This document shows positions 23,818 through 34,168 of a stretch of 64,000 nucleotides of DNA, piece after piece. The notes below the pieces were generated by a model that made no database searches, was not told the origin of the DNA, and saw only the letters and a list, made by a program, of their open reading frames with translations. A program made the position numbers and the translations under genes. Position 1 is the first letter of the stretch, and the number at the start of each line of letters is the position of its first letter. The DNA comes from Sciurus carolinensis (taxonomy: Eukaryota; Chordata; Mammalia; Rodentia; Sciuridae), in NCBI RefSeq assembly GCF_902686445.1, contig NW_025920103.1:3022783-3086782 (forward strand). Direction: 5' to 3'.

Positions 23818-23890
23818 GGCCCCAGAGTGGAGATTCTGGCCAAAAACCTGAGTCAAGGATCAGATGTCCCAGGGTGCACCATGGTGAGTG
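23818..23890 (+). pseudogene. PREX1: PREX1 remnant K (terminal exon start)
   Basis: Acceptor CCTTCCAG. It reads [11 protein letters not shown], then a 2-nt loss near 23,853. The shifted frame gives VKDQMSQGA, as near the PREX1 C terminus. I do not see the final residues or a recognisable 3' UTR, so the end is approximate. Confidence 0.88.
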
Positions 23891-24509
23891 GCCCCCTGCC
23901 CCTCCTCCTCCAGGTGAACATCGACCATGGCAGACCCGTGGTGCTTCCCTAGGCCCTGCTCTGCTTTTGAGGACTCTGCTTTGGGAACACCAAGCCTGAC
24001 CCAATCTACACCCTCACAAGGACCCCTGCAGGCCCTGAAGTGAGCCACAGGGGGTCTCCCTGTGGTGTTCAGCCACTCTGCAGCCCTGGGATCTGGTTCA
24101 TTTCATTCAGTCTGCTTTCTGCCCATGCCCCATTCCTCATCAAAATTTGCCTATAAATTTTAAGTAATGTTTTAGTAGTCCAAGTATGCAAAAGTAGTGC
24201 AGCATTCCTTCACACCCTTCAGCTGCTTCCCAATTGGCCACATCTCCTGTGGCCCCAGCACTGGATCAGGACCAGGTTGCCCTTGCAGACCCCCTTTCAA
24301 ACCTCATTTGTAACTTGGGAGTCTCCACACATGATCGCTCAGCCTCTTTTTCTAATTTTTTTTGTGATTTCCCTGCCCCAGACCCTGGGCCCATCTCTTA
24401 ACCCATGGGGGCCCATTTGACCCAAACAGGAGTGCCATGAGTGAGGTCCTGCTATTATCCCTAGTTGGCAGGTGGGGGTGCTCAGGCCCAGAGAAGTTAA
24501 GTACCCAGG
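23891..24509. other. Transition zone from GC-rich to AT-rich DNA
   Basis: No gene seen. A MIR-like reverse fragment lies near 24,440-24,508 (CTATTATCCCTAGTTGGCAG, GCCCAGAGAAGTTAAG). The left arm of the inverted repeat begins at about 24,510. Confidence 0.5.
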
Positions 24510-25403
24510 ATAATGTCCTAGAAAAGGTGTCATGAAGAACAAACACTAATGTGCTATCACTAAGTGCAGTTGCATTTCCTTTGGTTTCTTAGTTCTGCCT
24601 CTTCCTGTTACAGGACCCCATCCAGTATCCCAAATGACATTCAGTTCCTGTCCCTATAGACTTCTCTTTGTGGTGAACAGTTTCTAAGACCTTCCTTGTT
24701 CTGATGACCTTAATAACATTGAGAAGAGCCTTTCAGGTACTTTTTACATTGTTCTCTATTGGGGTTTACTTTTTATTTTCATATTTATCCTGGGGCTATG
24801 GGTCTATTAGATGCTGTCACAGAGGTGGACAGCATCTCTGTGATCTCAGGCCCCAAAGGGGAATATCCTGTTAGTACTGACTATGCTCACCTGTGTGAGG
24901 CAGGGCCTTTCAGGTTTCTCATTGGGAAGTTTCTGTCTCTGTGTGTCCACATTGTGATCTTCGGGAGGAAGTCACCCAGCATGACCTGCACATAAGAAAC
25001 AGGGAGTTCACTCCACCTCCTCGATGGCTGAGTGTGTGCCCCAATTATCTGAAATTCTTCTGCACAAGTGGTTTCCAGTCAACCCATTTATTGATCTATT
25101 CAGTTACTTATTTGTATCACTGTGGACATTGGGTTGTTACCTTATGCTGTTATTTATTATCCAATTATGTAGTTCCTCTTTTCTCAATTCATTCTTGGTT
25201 TAACCTTTGGGGTCTTTCCACTGGGATCTTTTTTTCCATTATCTCCTGTTGTTCTTTAGCATATTTTCTTGTTTTGTTCCAAAGTTCTTTCTGATACTTA
25301 AATGTTACCCTGGCTTTATACTTACTCTCTTGGTTCTAGTATCTGCCACTTCTTCAAAGAGCCCTGACTCTTTGGATTAGAGAATGATTTCAAAATCTTA
25401 TTT

Positions 25404-25605
25404 CTGGCAGGGTATGGTAGCACACACCTATAATCCCAGTGGCTTGGGAGGCTGAGGCAGAAGGCTTACAAGTTCAAAGTGAGGCCGTAAGCAACTTAGA
25501 CCCTATCTCTAAATAAAGTAGCAAAAAGTGCTGGGGTGTGACTTAGTGGTTAAGCACCACTGGGTTCAATCCCTGGTACCAAAATAAATAAATTAATTAA
25601 TAATA
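25404..25605 (+). repeat. B1-dID SINE
   Basis: GGTATGGTAGCACACACCTA, TAATCCCAGTGGCTTGGGAG, then GCTGGGGTGTGACTTAGTGG and GGTTCAATCCCTGGTACC with an A/T-rich tail. Its inverted partner is at 44,430-44,635, so it predates the duplication. Confidence 0.92.
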
Positions 25606-25674
25606 CACAAATTTCTATAAAAAAACTTTCATCTGGCAATTAAATGTGCCCATTGCATTTTTTAGAATGATGTT

Positions 25675-25740
25675 TTATATATATATATATATTTTTTATT
25701 TATACATATATATATTTATACATATATATTTTTTACTTTC

Positions 25741-25781
<41 letters not shown>

Positions 25782-25782
25782 T
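25675..25782. repeat. (TA)n and (TTTA)n microsatellite
   Basis: ATATATATAT stretches, then a perfect ATTT run of about 10 units. The right-arm counterpart (44,280-44,345) has different repeat lengths, as expected for slippage. Confidence 0.95.
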
Positions 25783-25802
25783 CTGTGGACGGACATGATT
25801 CC

Positions 25803-25895
25803 CTTATTTTCATGAGGCGGTGAGGCTCAAACTCTGTGCATCACAAGGATCTAGGTGAGTTCTCTGCCACTGAGCTACACCACCAACTCCTGCCA
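25803..25895 (-). repeat. ID-type (tRNA-like) SINE monomer
   Basis: The reverse complement reads GGTGTAGCTCAGTGGCAGAG, a Pol III box A-like word. The inverted partner is at 37,285-37,365. Confidence 0.75.
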
Positions 25896-26377
25896 ATTGC
25901 ATCTGGTGTTTTTCTTTCTTCTGTGTTTCATCTCCTGATTTTATTAACTGGCACGAGGCCTGCAAGATGAGGGTGTTAATCTCATTCCTCTGATATTTTA
26001 GCTTAAAAGATGTGATTGCCATAACCTACCTTAAGTACCAACTACATATTTAAATTTATTCCTTTCCTAAGATCTCTGTTCTCAGGGTACCTGAAGTGTA
26101 ACATCAACAGGATTACAATTACCTATAGATTGTGAGATCAGGACCTGCTTTTCATTCCAGGCCACATCCAATCACTGTCAATACACATATGGTAAAACCA
26201 GTTTGCTTTTACAAGATCATTTCCCTTTCATAACCAGTCACAGCACTGTCAATATTCTGGTTTAGTATTAGTTATGTAAAACAATGCCACTTGAGGAAAC
26301 TGGGTGAAGAGTAAACAAAATGTATTATTTTACCAACTTCCTGGAAGATCGTAGTTATTTTAAAATAGTGTTTTACT

Positions 26378-26580
26378 TTATTTTATGGTGATGGGTTTTG
26401 ACCCCAGGGCTTCCCTCACACTCTCAGTGATCTCTCCACCACTGAGCAACATCCCCAACCCTTTTTACTTTGAGACTTGTCATTAAGCTGCCCAGGCAGG
26501 TTTCCCAAGCATGTGACCCTCCTGCCTTAACCTCCTAGAGTAGCTCATATTATAGGTGTGTACCACTACACCTGGCTCAA
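26378..26580 (-). repeat. B1-dID SINE
   Basis: ATGGTGATGGGTTTTGACCC, CCACCACTGAGCAACATCCC, then ATAGGTGTGTACCACTACAC. The inverted partner is at 36,598-36,790. Confidence 0.9.
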
Positions 26581-26769
26581 AATGTTTTCAAAATCTAAAT
26601 GAAAATGTTACTCATAGAAAAGAACAAGAGGAAGGAAAACACACAGAAATGAAAAAGAAAACAGGAATGGACTTAGAAGAGAGTTTGGGAGTTACCTGAG
26701 CAGTGGAGCACATCTGTCAAGGGAATTGTGTCACCCCATGAAAAGGATGAAGGGTTTGTTATAATAACT

Positions 26770-29700
26770 GCCCAGTGGCCCTTAAGACTAAGGTAATATC
26801 CATACTCTAGCATCTAAAGCTAATTTATGGCATCTCTGTGGCAATGAAATATCAGTGCTATTGGACATTAAACTAATATAATAGCTATCCCATGGCCTTT
26901 AATATTGAAGTAATCTCTACATGATAGCATCTTATACATTTATTTGCTGTCCTGTGGCCTTTCATATAAATATGGTATCTGTTAAGTGGCATCTAAAACT
27001 GATATAATAGCTGCCTGTGGCATTTCACACTAATATAATATTCATACTGTAGCAGCTAATGCTAACGTAATATTTTTCCAGTGGACTTAATACTAATATA
27101 ATCTCCATAGTAGAGCATTTATACTTGATAAAATAGCTGCCCCATGGCCTTTCAGAGTAATATAATATCTATAATATATAATCTAAAACTAATATAATAG
27201 CATCTTAAACTATTCTAACAACTGGTCTGTGAGCTTTAATAATAATGTACTGTCTATACTAGAGCATCTAAATTCAATATAATACCTGACTTTTGGCTTA
27301 GTGCTAACATAATATCCATAGTGTAGCATCTAAAACTAATAAAATAACTTCCATGTAGCCTATGATAAGCATATGATATCCATACCATAGCATCTAAAAC
27401 TAGTATAATAACTTCCCTGAGGCCTTTAACTTTAACAGCAATAATGTGTTCCCAGAAACTAATATAGTAGTTGTCCTGTAGCCTTTAATGGTAATATAAT
27501 ATCCATACTACAGCATCAAAAACTGCTGTTATAGCTGCTATGTGGCCTTTCGAACTAATATATTATGCATATTGTGACCTCTAAAACTAGTATGATAGCT
27601 TCCATATGACCTTCAATACTAATTGAGATGCACTGTGGTACCGAAATACTATAATGGATGCTCCGTGATCTTTAATACTAATGATATCCATTCTCTAAAA
27701 TCTAAAGTTAATAGAATAGGTATTATATTCCTTGGTCTTTAATACTAAAGATGTCCATCCTGTGCCATTTAAAACTAATGTAATAGTTGTCCTGTGGCTT
27801 TAAAAGTATTATAGTATTCATTCCATAGTATCAAAGATTAATATAAGAGCTGTGTTGTGGCATTTATATGAACTAAATACCCATACTATAGGATCCAATA
27901 CTAATATAATAGCTGCTTTACTATCTTTTACAGTAGTATTATATATGTAATGTACTATTATAGTCTAAGGTCCTGTGAACCTTAAAATTAATGTACTATA
28001 CAAACTGTCTCATCTCATCTAATCTATAGATGCCCCTGTGTCCTTTACTACTAATGTAATGTCCATTGATAACACAGACATCCAATATATTTGCCTCTAA
28101 TACTAATATGATGTCCATACTGAAATGTCTAATGTGAATATAACTACCCTGCAGCCCTTAATACTTACGTGATATCCATTACATAGCCTCTATAACTAAA
28201 CTGATGTAATAGCTGACCAGTGACCCTTGATATTGCTGTAATAGCCAGACTACAGAATCTCATACTAATATATTAGCTGCCTGTGACCTTGAAACTATAT
28301 ATCCTACAGCTTCTCAAGTTAGCATAATAGATGCCATGTGTTCTTTAAAGTTAACTTAATATCCAATATGATAGCATGTCTACCTAATATAATAGGTGCC
28401 CTGTGGACTTAAACATATAATATTTGTAATATGACATCTTTATACCATCTATATCCTGTGCCCTTAGTACTAATATTATATCCATGCTGTAGGATCTAAA
28501 ACTAGTATAAGGGTTGACTTGTGGCCTGTAATGTTAATATGATAAATGTATTGCATTCTTTAAAATTAATACAATACCTGTTCTGTGTCCTCTGATATTT
28601 ATGTAATATCCATAATATAGCATCTAAAATTAATATAATAGCTGTCCTGTGACTATTAATATTCATACAATATCCATGCTATAAAATCCAAAACTATTGT
28701 AATAATTGATCTGAATCCTTTTATAGAAAAATAATATCCATACGTAACATCTCAAGCAAATAGAATAGCTGCCCTGTGACTATTAATAGTAATGTAATAT
28801 CTGTATTACAGCATCTTAAATTAATACAGTGGATACCTTGGGCCTTTGATATTAATGTACTATCCATGCTATAGAATCAAAACCTAACATAAAATGTGAT
28901 ATGTAGCCTTTATTTAATGTAATATCTCTACTTAAACAGTTTAAACTAATGTAATATATGTCCTGTAACCTTATATCCTAATATGATATCCATATTATTG
29001 TATCCAAGGCTAGCATAATAGCTGATGTTTGAACTTTAATATTAATATAACATGTTTACTGTACAGTGTAAAAGTAACATATTATCTAGTCCTCTGGCTT
29101 TCATTATTAATTTAAATCCATACCTCAGCATCTAAAACTAATAACTTCCCTGTGGCCTTTAATGCTAATGTAATATTCATATTATAGCATGCAAAACTAA
29201 TGTAATAGTGTCTCGATGCCTTTTAATGTAAATATAATCTTCATAGAATAGCATCTGAAACTAATATAATTGCTGCTAGACTTCAATGTTAGTCAAATAT
29301 CCAGTTCTCTGGCCTCTAAATCTAATATAGCAACTGCCCTCTGGCCCTTATTCTTGATATGATATCCATATTATATCATGGAATATTGATAGTTGCTCTG
29401 TGGCCTTTAACATTAATACCTTGCATATGGTCACATCTAACACTAATAAAATAGCTGTGTTGTGACCTTCAATACTAATATAATGCCCATACTATAACAT
29501 AAACATAACAACTGCCCTGTACCTTTTAATATAGATACAGTATGCATACTACAGCATCTTACATTAATATATGTCCTGTGGCCTTAATAGTAATATGTAG
29601 CCAGACATTAGTACCTCAAACTGATGAAATAGCTGCCTTTGACCTTTAACATCAATGTAACACCCATACTTTGCTATCTAAATATTAATATTATAGCTGC

Positions 29701-31965
29701 CATATGTCTTTTTATACTAATATTTTACACATGAGAATAACATTGAAAATTAACATAATGGTTGTCTTCTGGCCTTTGCATTAAAGTAATATTGATGCAA
29801 TATCATAGCTCATATAATAGTTGAACTTTGGCCTTTAGTATTAATATATCATGTATACTACTGCATCTTGTACTAACATATTAGCTGTCCTGTGGCCTTT
29901 AATATTAATATAAAATCCTTGCATAACCATATGATCCAATATCTGCTCTGTGGCCTTAAATAATATGTAATATACTTCTTAAACTGATGTGATAACTGTC
30001 ATATGGACTTCAGTATTAATGTAACATTTATACTATATCATCATGACTGAACTGTGATATTTAATATTAACATAACCATAAAGACTGGTTTTCCTTTGCT
30101 TCATTTTTGGGTTTTGTTACCAGGAATTGAACCCCCGAACCACATTTTTTGCTCTTTTTTGTTTATTATTCTTTTTTTTTTTTTTTTTGAGACAGGGTCT
30201 TGTGAAGTGACTTAGTACTTAGCTAAGTTGCTGAGGTTGACTTTGGAACTTGTGGTTCCTCCTACCTTAGCCTCCTGAGCCACTGGGGTTACAGACCTGT
30301 GCCACTGCATCCAACTCTGCTAGTATGCTTTTAAAACTAATATCATAGTCACACTGTGACCTTTAATACTAATATAATATGCAATCTATACCATCTAATA
30401 GTGATATGATAGCTGCCCTATAGTCTTTAATAGTAATATTATATTCATACCATAGTATCTACAATTAATATAATAGGTACCCAGGACTTTATACTAGCAT
30501 GATATCAATACTATATCATTGAATATTAGTGTAATAGCTGCCCTGTGGACATAAATACTAATATAATATCCACATTATAGCATTTTAAACAAACACAATA
30601 ACTGAATGTAGGACTATAATACTAATGAAATATGTGTACTATAGCATCTTAAAATACTGTAAGAGATGCCCTGTAGCATTTAATATTAGTATGAATACAT
30701 ATTGTGACCTTAAAAGCTGAAGAAATAGCTGCCTTGTGGCCTTTTAATGCTACATAATATCCATACAGTAGCATCTAAAACTCATAAAATAGCTGTCCTG
30801 TAGACTTTATGGCTAATGCAATATGCATAAGGTAGCCTATAATATAATTGCTATCCTGTGGCATTTAATATTAATATTATATCCACAATGTGACCTCTAA
30901 AACTAATATTACAGTTGTTCTGTGGCCTTTAATATTAAAAATGTATCAAAACTTGCTCCCTGAACATGAAATAGTAGCTTCCCTATGATCTTTTAATACT
31001 ATACTATGTAGTACATCCATTCTATAGCAATTAGAGTTAATATAATAACTTGCCTATGACCATATTAATATGATAGCCAATCTAAAATAATGTAATTGCT
31101 CCCTTGTGACCAGTAATACTTACATGATATGCAAAATATGGTGTCTACAACTAATAAATAGCAGTCTACAGGCTATTAACACTTATGTAATGTATATATT
31201 CTTAAGTAATATAGTAACTGCATTGTTGTCTTTAATGCTAATATATTATTCATCCTATAAACTCTGAAACTAATACTATAGCTGCCCTGTGAACTTTATT
31301 ATCAGTAAACTATCCATACTGTAGCATCTAAGAGAGACATAAGAGCTAAATTGTGGCTGTTAATATTGGAATAATATCCACACCATAGCATGTAAAGCTA
31401 ATAACTGCCCTGTAGTTTTACTATTATCAAGACATCCATATTATAGCATGTAAAATTAATATGCTAGATTCCCTGGAGCCTTTAATGTTAATATAATATA
31501 CATGACATAGCCTCCAAAACTAATGAAATAGCTACCTGGCAGCCTTTCACACTAAAATGATAATCCATGTTTCATGTGTACTGTGCTTAATTATTAATGT
31601 CATTTCCATACTATAAGAAACTAATATAATATATGACCTGTGGCTTTTAATGCTAATAACCACCTAAAGCTAATATAACAGCTGCCACATGCCCTTTAAT
31701 AATAACATAGTAAAATAACCATAGTTTAGCAAGTAAAATTAATATAACTTATTTGGGTTATAATACTATTTTGATATCAGTAGCATGTAAAATTAATATC
31801 ATTACTTCCCTGTGGCCTTTTATGTTAATATGATATCCATACTATAACATCCAAATCTAATATAAAGTCTGCCTTGTGCATTTGTAGAAAATGATAATCC
31901 ATTTTACATGCCTGTGGCCTTATTGGGAACATGATGTCCATATTATAGTATCAAAACTTGATAAA
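26770..31965 (+). repeat. Degenerate AT-rich minisatellite, unit about 63 bp
   Basis: About 5.2 kb made of diverged head-to-tail units. Each carries, in order, AACTAATATAATAGCTGCC, CTGTGGCCTTTAATACTAAT, ATAATATCCATACTATAGCA and TCTAAA. Spacing of successive CATCTAAA boxes from 26,928 is 62, 63, 63 and 64 bp, giving roughly 80 units. One B1-dID SINE (30,100-30,325) interrupts it. Unit-to-unit divergence is high, so homogenisation has stopped. The sequence is stop-rich in all frames and I recognise no named satellite. Confidence 0.93.
30100..30325 (-). repeat. B1-dID SINE inside the 63-bp array
   Basis: TTTTGTTACCAGGAATTGAA, a T-rich linker, GAGACAGGGTCTTGTGAAGT, then CTTAGCCTCCTGAGCCACTG. The array resumes on both sides, so the SINE inserted into it. 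Confidence 0.9.
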
Positions 31966-31979
31966 ATTTCTGCCTGGTC

Positions 31980-32125
31980 AATATCCACTCTGCTTGCCGA
32001 ATGTTCACATGTATTCAGAAGGCATTTATCTGGCTCTATTGCAGGCATTCTAAAGAGCAGGGAAGTATCTAATAAAGCCCCTTCATGGAGCTTATGCTTC
32101 TAGCAAGACAGAGGTGTGTAGTGGG
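31980..32125 (+). repeat. Possible L2-like fragment
   Basis: GGCATTTATCTGGCTC, GCAGGCATTCTAAAGAGCAG and CATGGAGCTTATGCTTCTAG resemble the L2 3' end. Weak evidence. Confidence 0.35.
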
Positions 32126-32139
32126 TGAATCACCAATTA

Positions 32140-32310
32140 GGTCAGTGCTCTACCACTGAGCTACTTCCCCAGCCCTGATCTCTTTTAATTATTGTTTTAG
32201 ATAGGAGCTCTCTAAATTGCCTAGTCTGACCTAGAACTTGGAAATACTTCTCCCTCAGCTTCCTGAGTCACTGGGATTTCCACCATGTACCACCATGACC
32301 AGCTGGAAAC
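32140..32310 (-). repeat. B1-dID SINE
   Basis: AGTGCTCTACCACTGAGCTA, CTTCCCCAGCCCTGATCTC, then CTTCCTGAGTCACTGGGATT. The 5' end of the ID part is shortened. Confidence 0.8.
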
Positions 32311-32384
32311 ATTTGTAAGTCATGTTTACTAAGTAAAACGTATGTAGAATATAATGTGCCAATTTTAGTGTTGAGTTCTATGAT

Positions 32385-32585
32385 TTTTTTTTTTTGGTAC
32401 TGGGGATTAAACACAGGGTTCTGTACCACTGAGCTACATCCCCAACACTTTTTATTTTTTATTCTGAGACAGGATCTCACTATGTTGAAGAGGCTGGCCT
32501 TCAAATTTTCAATCTTCTTCCTCAGCCTCTTAAGTGACTGGGATTACAGGCATGTGCCACTGCATGCGTCCTACATAATATTTTC
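32385..32585 (-). repeat. B1-dID SINE
   Basis: TTTTTTTTTTGGTACTGGGG, GTACCACTGAGCTACATCCC, GAGACAGGATCTCACTATGT, then GGGATTACAGGCATGTGCCA. Confidence 0.92.
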
Positions 32586-32604
32586 TTAATGAGATCTCTT
32601 CTCT

Positions 32605-32800
32605 TTTTCCAGCTACACTACTGGAAATTGAACCCAGGGACAATGTACCACTGTGCTACATCACTATCTGTTTTTACTTGTTTATTTTGAGGCAGGGTTT
32701 CCTAAATTGCTGAGGCTGATCTTGAACTTGCAATCCTTTTGCCTCAGCCTGCTGAGTGACTGGGATTACAGGTGTGTGTCACCATGCCCAGCTAATATCC
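32605..32800 (-). repeat. B1-dID SINE
   Basis: GAAATTGAACCCAGGGACAA, TGTACCACTGTGCTACATCA, GCCTCAGCCTGCTGAGTGAC, GGGATTACAGGTGTGTGTCA. Adjacent to another SINE in the same orientation. Confidence 0.92.
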
Positions 32801-33029
32801 TAATATTATTATTTTTAATCTTTTTTATTTTATCTGTTGCATAAGGAGTTCATTTTATTTATTCTGAAGGTGGAAAAAACATTTCTATAGAAAATAGTGG
32901 CATAATATATTATTAACAACTAGAAACAGCTCAAGTGTATAATAGTTATAGAATGAATAAGGAAGCATCAGAATCATATACAACAAATAAAAAGGCAAAT
33001 ATGGAAAAAAGTAGATTCATGGTTTTTGT

Positions 33030-33125
33030 ATTTATTTTATTTTTTTGTGGTGCTGGGAATAAAACCCAGGGCCTCATGTGTATTAGGCAAGCAATCTACC
33101 ACTGACCTACACCCTAAGCCCTCAT
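33030..33125 (-). repeat. ID-type SINE monomer
   Basis: TTTGTGGTGCTGGGAATAAA, GCAAGCAATCTACCACTGAC. The B1 half is absent. Confidence 0.8.
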
Positions 33126-33219
33126 GATAACTTTTGCATAAATAAAATGACAGTAGTAAAACTCCTAATAATATTTATCCATTTTTAGTTGCCAGTGGAT
33201 CTTTATTTTTATTGATTTA

Positions 33220-33303
33220 TTAATGTATGGTGCTGAGAATGAAACTCAGGGCCTCACACATACTAGGCAAGCACTCTGCCACTGAGCCACAACCCTAGCC
33301 CCT
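33220..33303 (-). repeat. ID-type SINE monomer
   Basis: TATGGTGCTGAGAATGAAAC, CAAGCACTCTGCCACTGAGC. B1 half absent, and the same type as the monomer at 33,030. Confidence 0.8.
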
Positions 33304-33965
33304 ATCCATCGATTTTTGCAAAGAACTGTGTGTGTTTGAAAGGTTAAAATTTCAAGTCATACTTCACTATTTTTTCTTTAACTTAGTAGATTGTTATTTT
33401 AAGGGTGAAGGTGTAGCATAGAAAGGAGGTACTATAAGTTCCTTAACAACTAGGCCAGTTTGAAGATGACTCTGTGGTATTCTAGGAAGGAAGACAGATG
33501 ATGCATCCTCTCAAGCTGGCTGTCTGGAAGTGAAGCCTCAATACCCTACTTGCTAGTGGGACCTCATTCCAGTCAAAGAAAACTATTCAAGGCTTCCCAT
33601 TTTGCTTCAGTGAAATAGCCTTTTGTATCTCAATCTTTTGAAGTCAGCTGACCTACCTCTATTACCATGCCACAGTTAGAGTCAGATTTTCTTACAGGAT
33701 GTTTTATCATAATGAAGAACACAGATTTATTGAACCCTATATTACAGGATGCCAAAGATGCCTGGAGAAGATGGTTGATATTAAACAACAAGCTCTTTAA
33801 TATTAACTGAAAATAGAAATGCAGATATTGTTGGTAAAGATACTCTGTGTTTTCTTTAGGCATTTTCTGTGATAGGATGGGTGAAGTATTTTAGAGTTTT
33901 GATTTCCTTCTTACTTGATTTATGGCTAGAAAAACAGCAAGACATTTATTTTATTTAAGTTTTTG
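33304..33965. other. Unclassified AT-rich sequence
   Basis: No exon, no conserved frame and no recognised repeat family. Confidence 0.5.
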
Positions 33966-33969
33966 CAGT

Positions 33970-34042
33970 TTTGTGTGCTCTGCCTAGCTCTTCAGGACAG
34001 TGGGCAGGTGCTCTACTGCTGAGCTACATCCTAATCCCAAGG
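33970..34042 (-). repeat. ID-type SINE fragment
   Basis: GGGCAGGTGCTCTACTGCTG followed by AGCTACATCCTAATCCCA. Diverged. Confidence 0.65.
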
Positions 34043-34068
34043 TGTTTTTTAAAATGTGGGCAGGAAAA

Positions 34069-34168
34069 NNNNNNNNNNNNNNNNNNNNNNNNNNNNNNNN
34101 NNNNNNNNNNNNNNNNNNNNNNNNNNNNNNNNNNNNNNNNNNNNNNNNNNNNNNNNNNNNNNNNNNNN
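34069..34168. other. Assembly gap (100 N)
   Basis: Exactly 100 undetermined bases, a common placeholder for a gap of unknown size. It sits precisely at the inner end of the right arm, so the order and distance of what lies on its two sides are uncertain. Confidence 0.98.

Larger units (their letters stand above)
7687..23890 (+). pseudogene. PREX1: PREX1 unprocessed pseudogene with large internal deletion
   Basis: PREX1 is a PIP3- and Gbetagamma-activated Rac guanine exchange factor with DH-PH, two DEP, two PDZ and a C-terminal phosphatase-like region. This copy has eleven exon remnants matching only the PH domain through the start of DEP1 and the C-terminal region. Almost every remnant is bounded by AG and GT splice dinucleotides with matching codon phase, so it arose from genomic DNA and not from a processed mRNA. 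Lesions seen: TAG at 7,714, TGA at 12,225, a 1-nt insertion near 15,103, a 2-nt loss near 17,140, a 20-nt tandem duplication with TAG at 19,794, a frameshift near 22,215, and a 2-nt loss near 23,853. DH exons upstream were not found. All exons between the DEP1 start and the C-terminal part are absent between 17,181 and 17,994. It cannot encode a functional exchange factor. Confidence 0.93.
24510..29003 (+). repeat. Left arm of large interrupted inverted repeat
   Basis: This segment is repeated in reverse complement at 34,169-45,503, where a full-length L1 interrupts it. Anchors: TAATGTCCTAGAAAAGG at the outer end (24,511) pairs with CCTTTTCTAGGACATTA ending at 45,501. ATAGAGAACAATGTAATG at 45,257 pairs with CATTGTTCTCTAT near 24,748. 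ACTTAAACAGTTTAAACTAA near 28,931 pairs with TTAGTTTAAACTGTTTAAGT near 34,219. Many substitutions and small indels separate the arms, so this is a real, aged duplication and not one read placed twice. Confidence 0.93.

Noticed and set aside
7687..23890. A functional short PREX1 paralogue
   Set aside because: In-frame stops and frameshifts occur in most exons and the DH catalytic domain is not present. No alternative splice path gives an open product.
7687..23890. PREX1 as a processed retrocopy
   Set aside because: Exons are separated by kilobases of intron-like DNA with AG and GT boundaries in correct phase. There is no poly(A) tail or flanking duplication.
26770..31965. CRISPR-like array
   Set aside because: Units are contiguous, diverged and without constant repeats or unique spacers, and the host is a mammal. 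It is a minisatellite.
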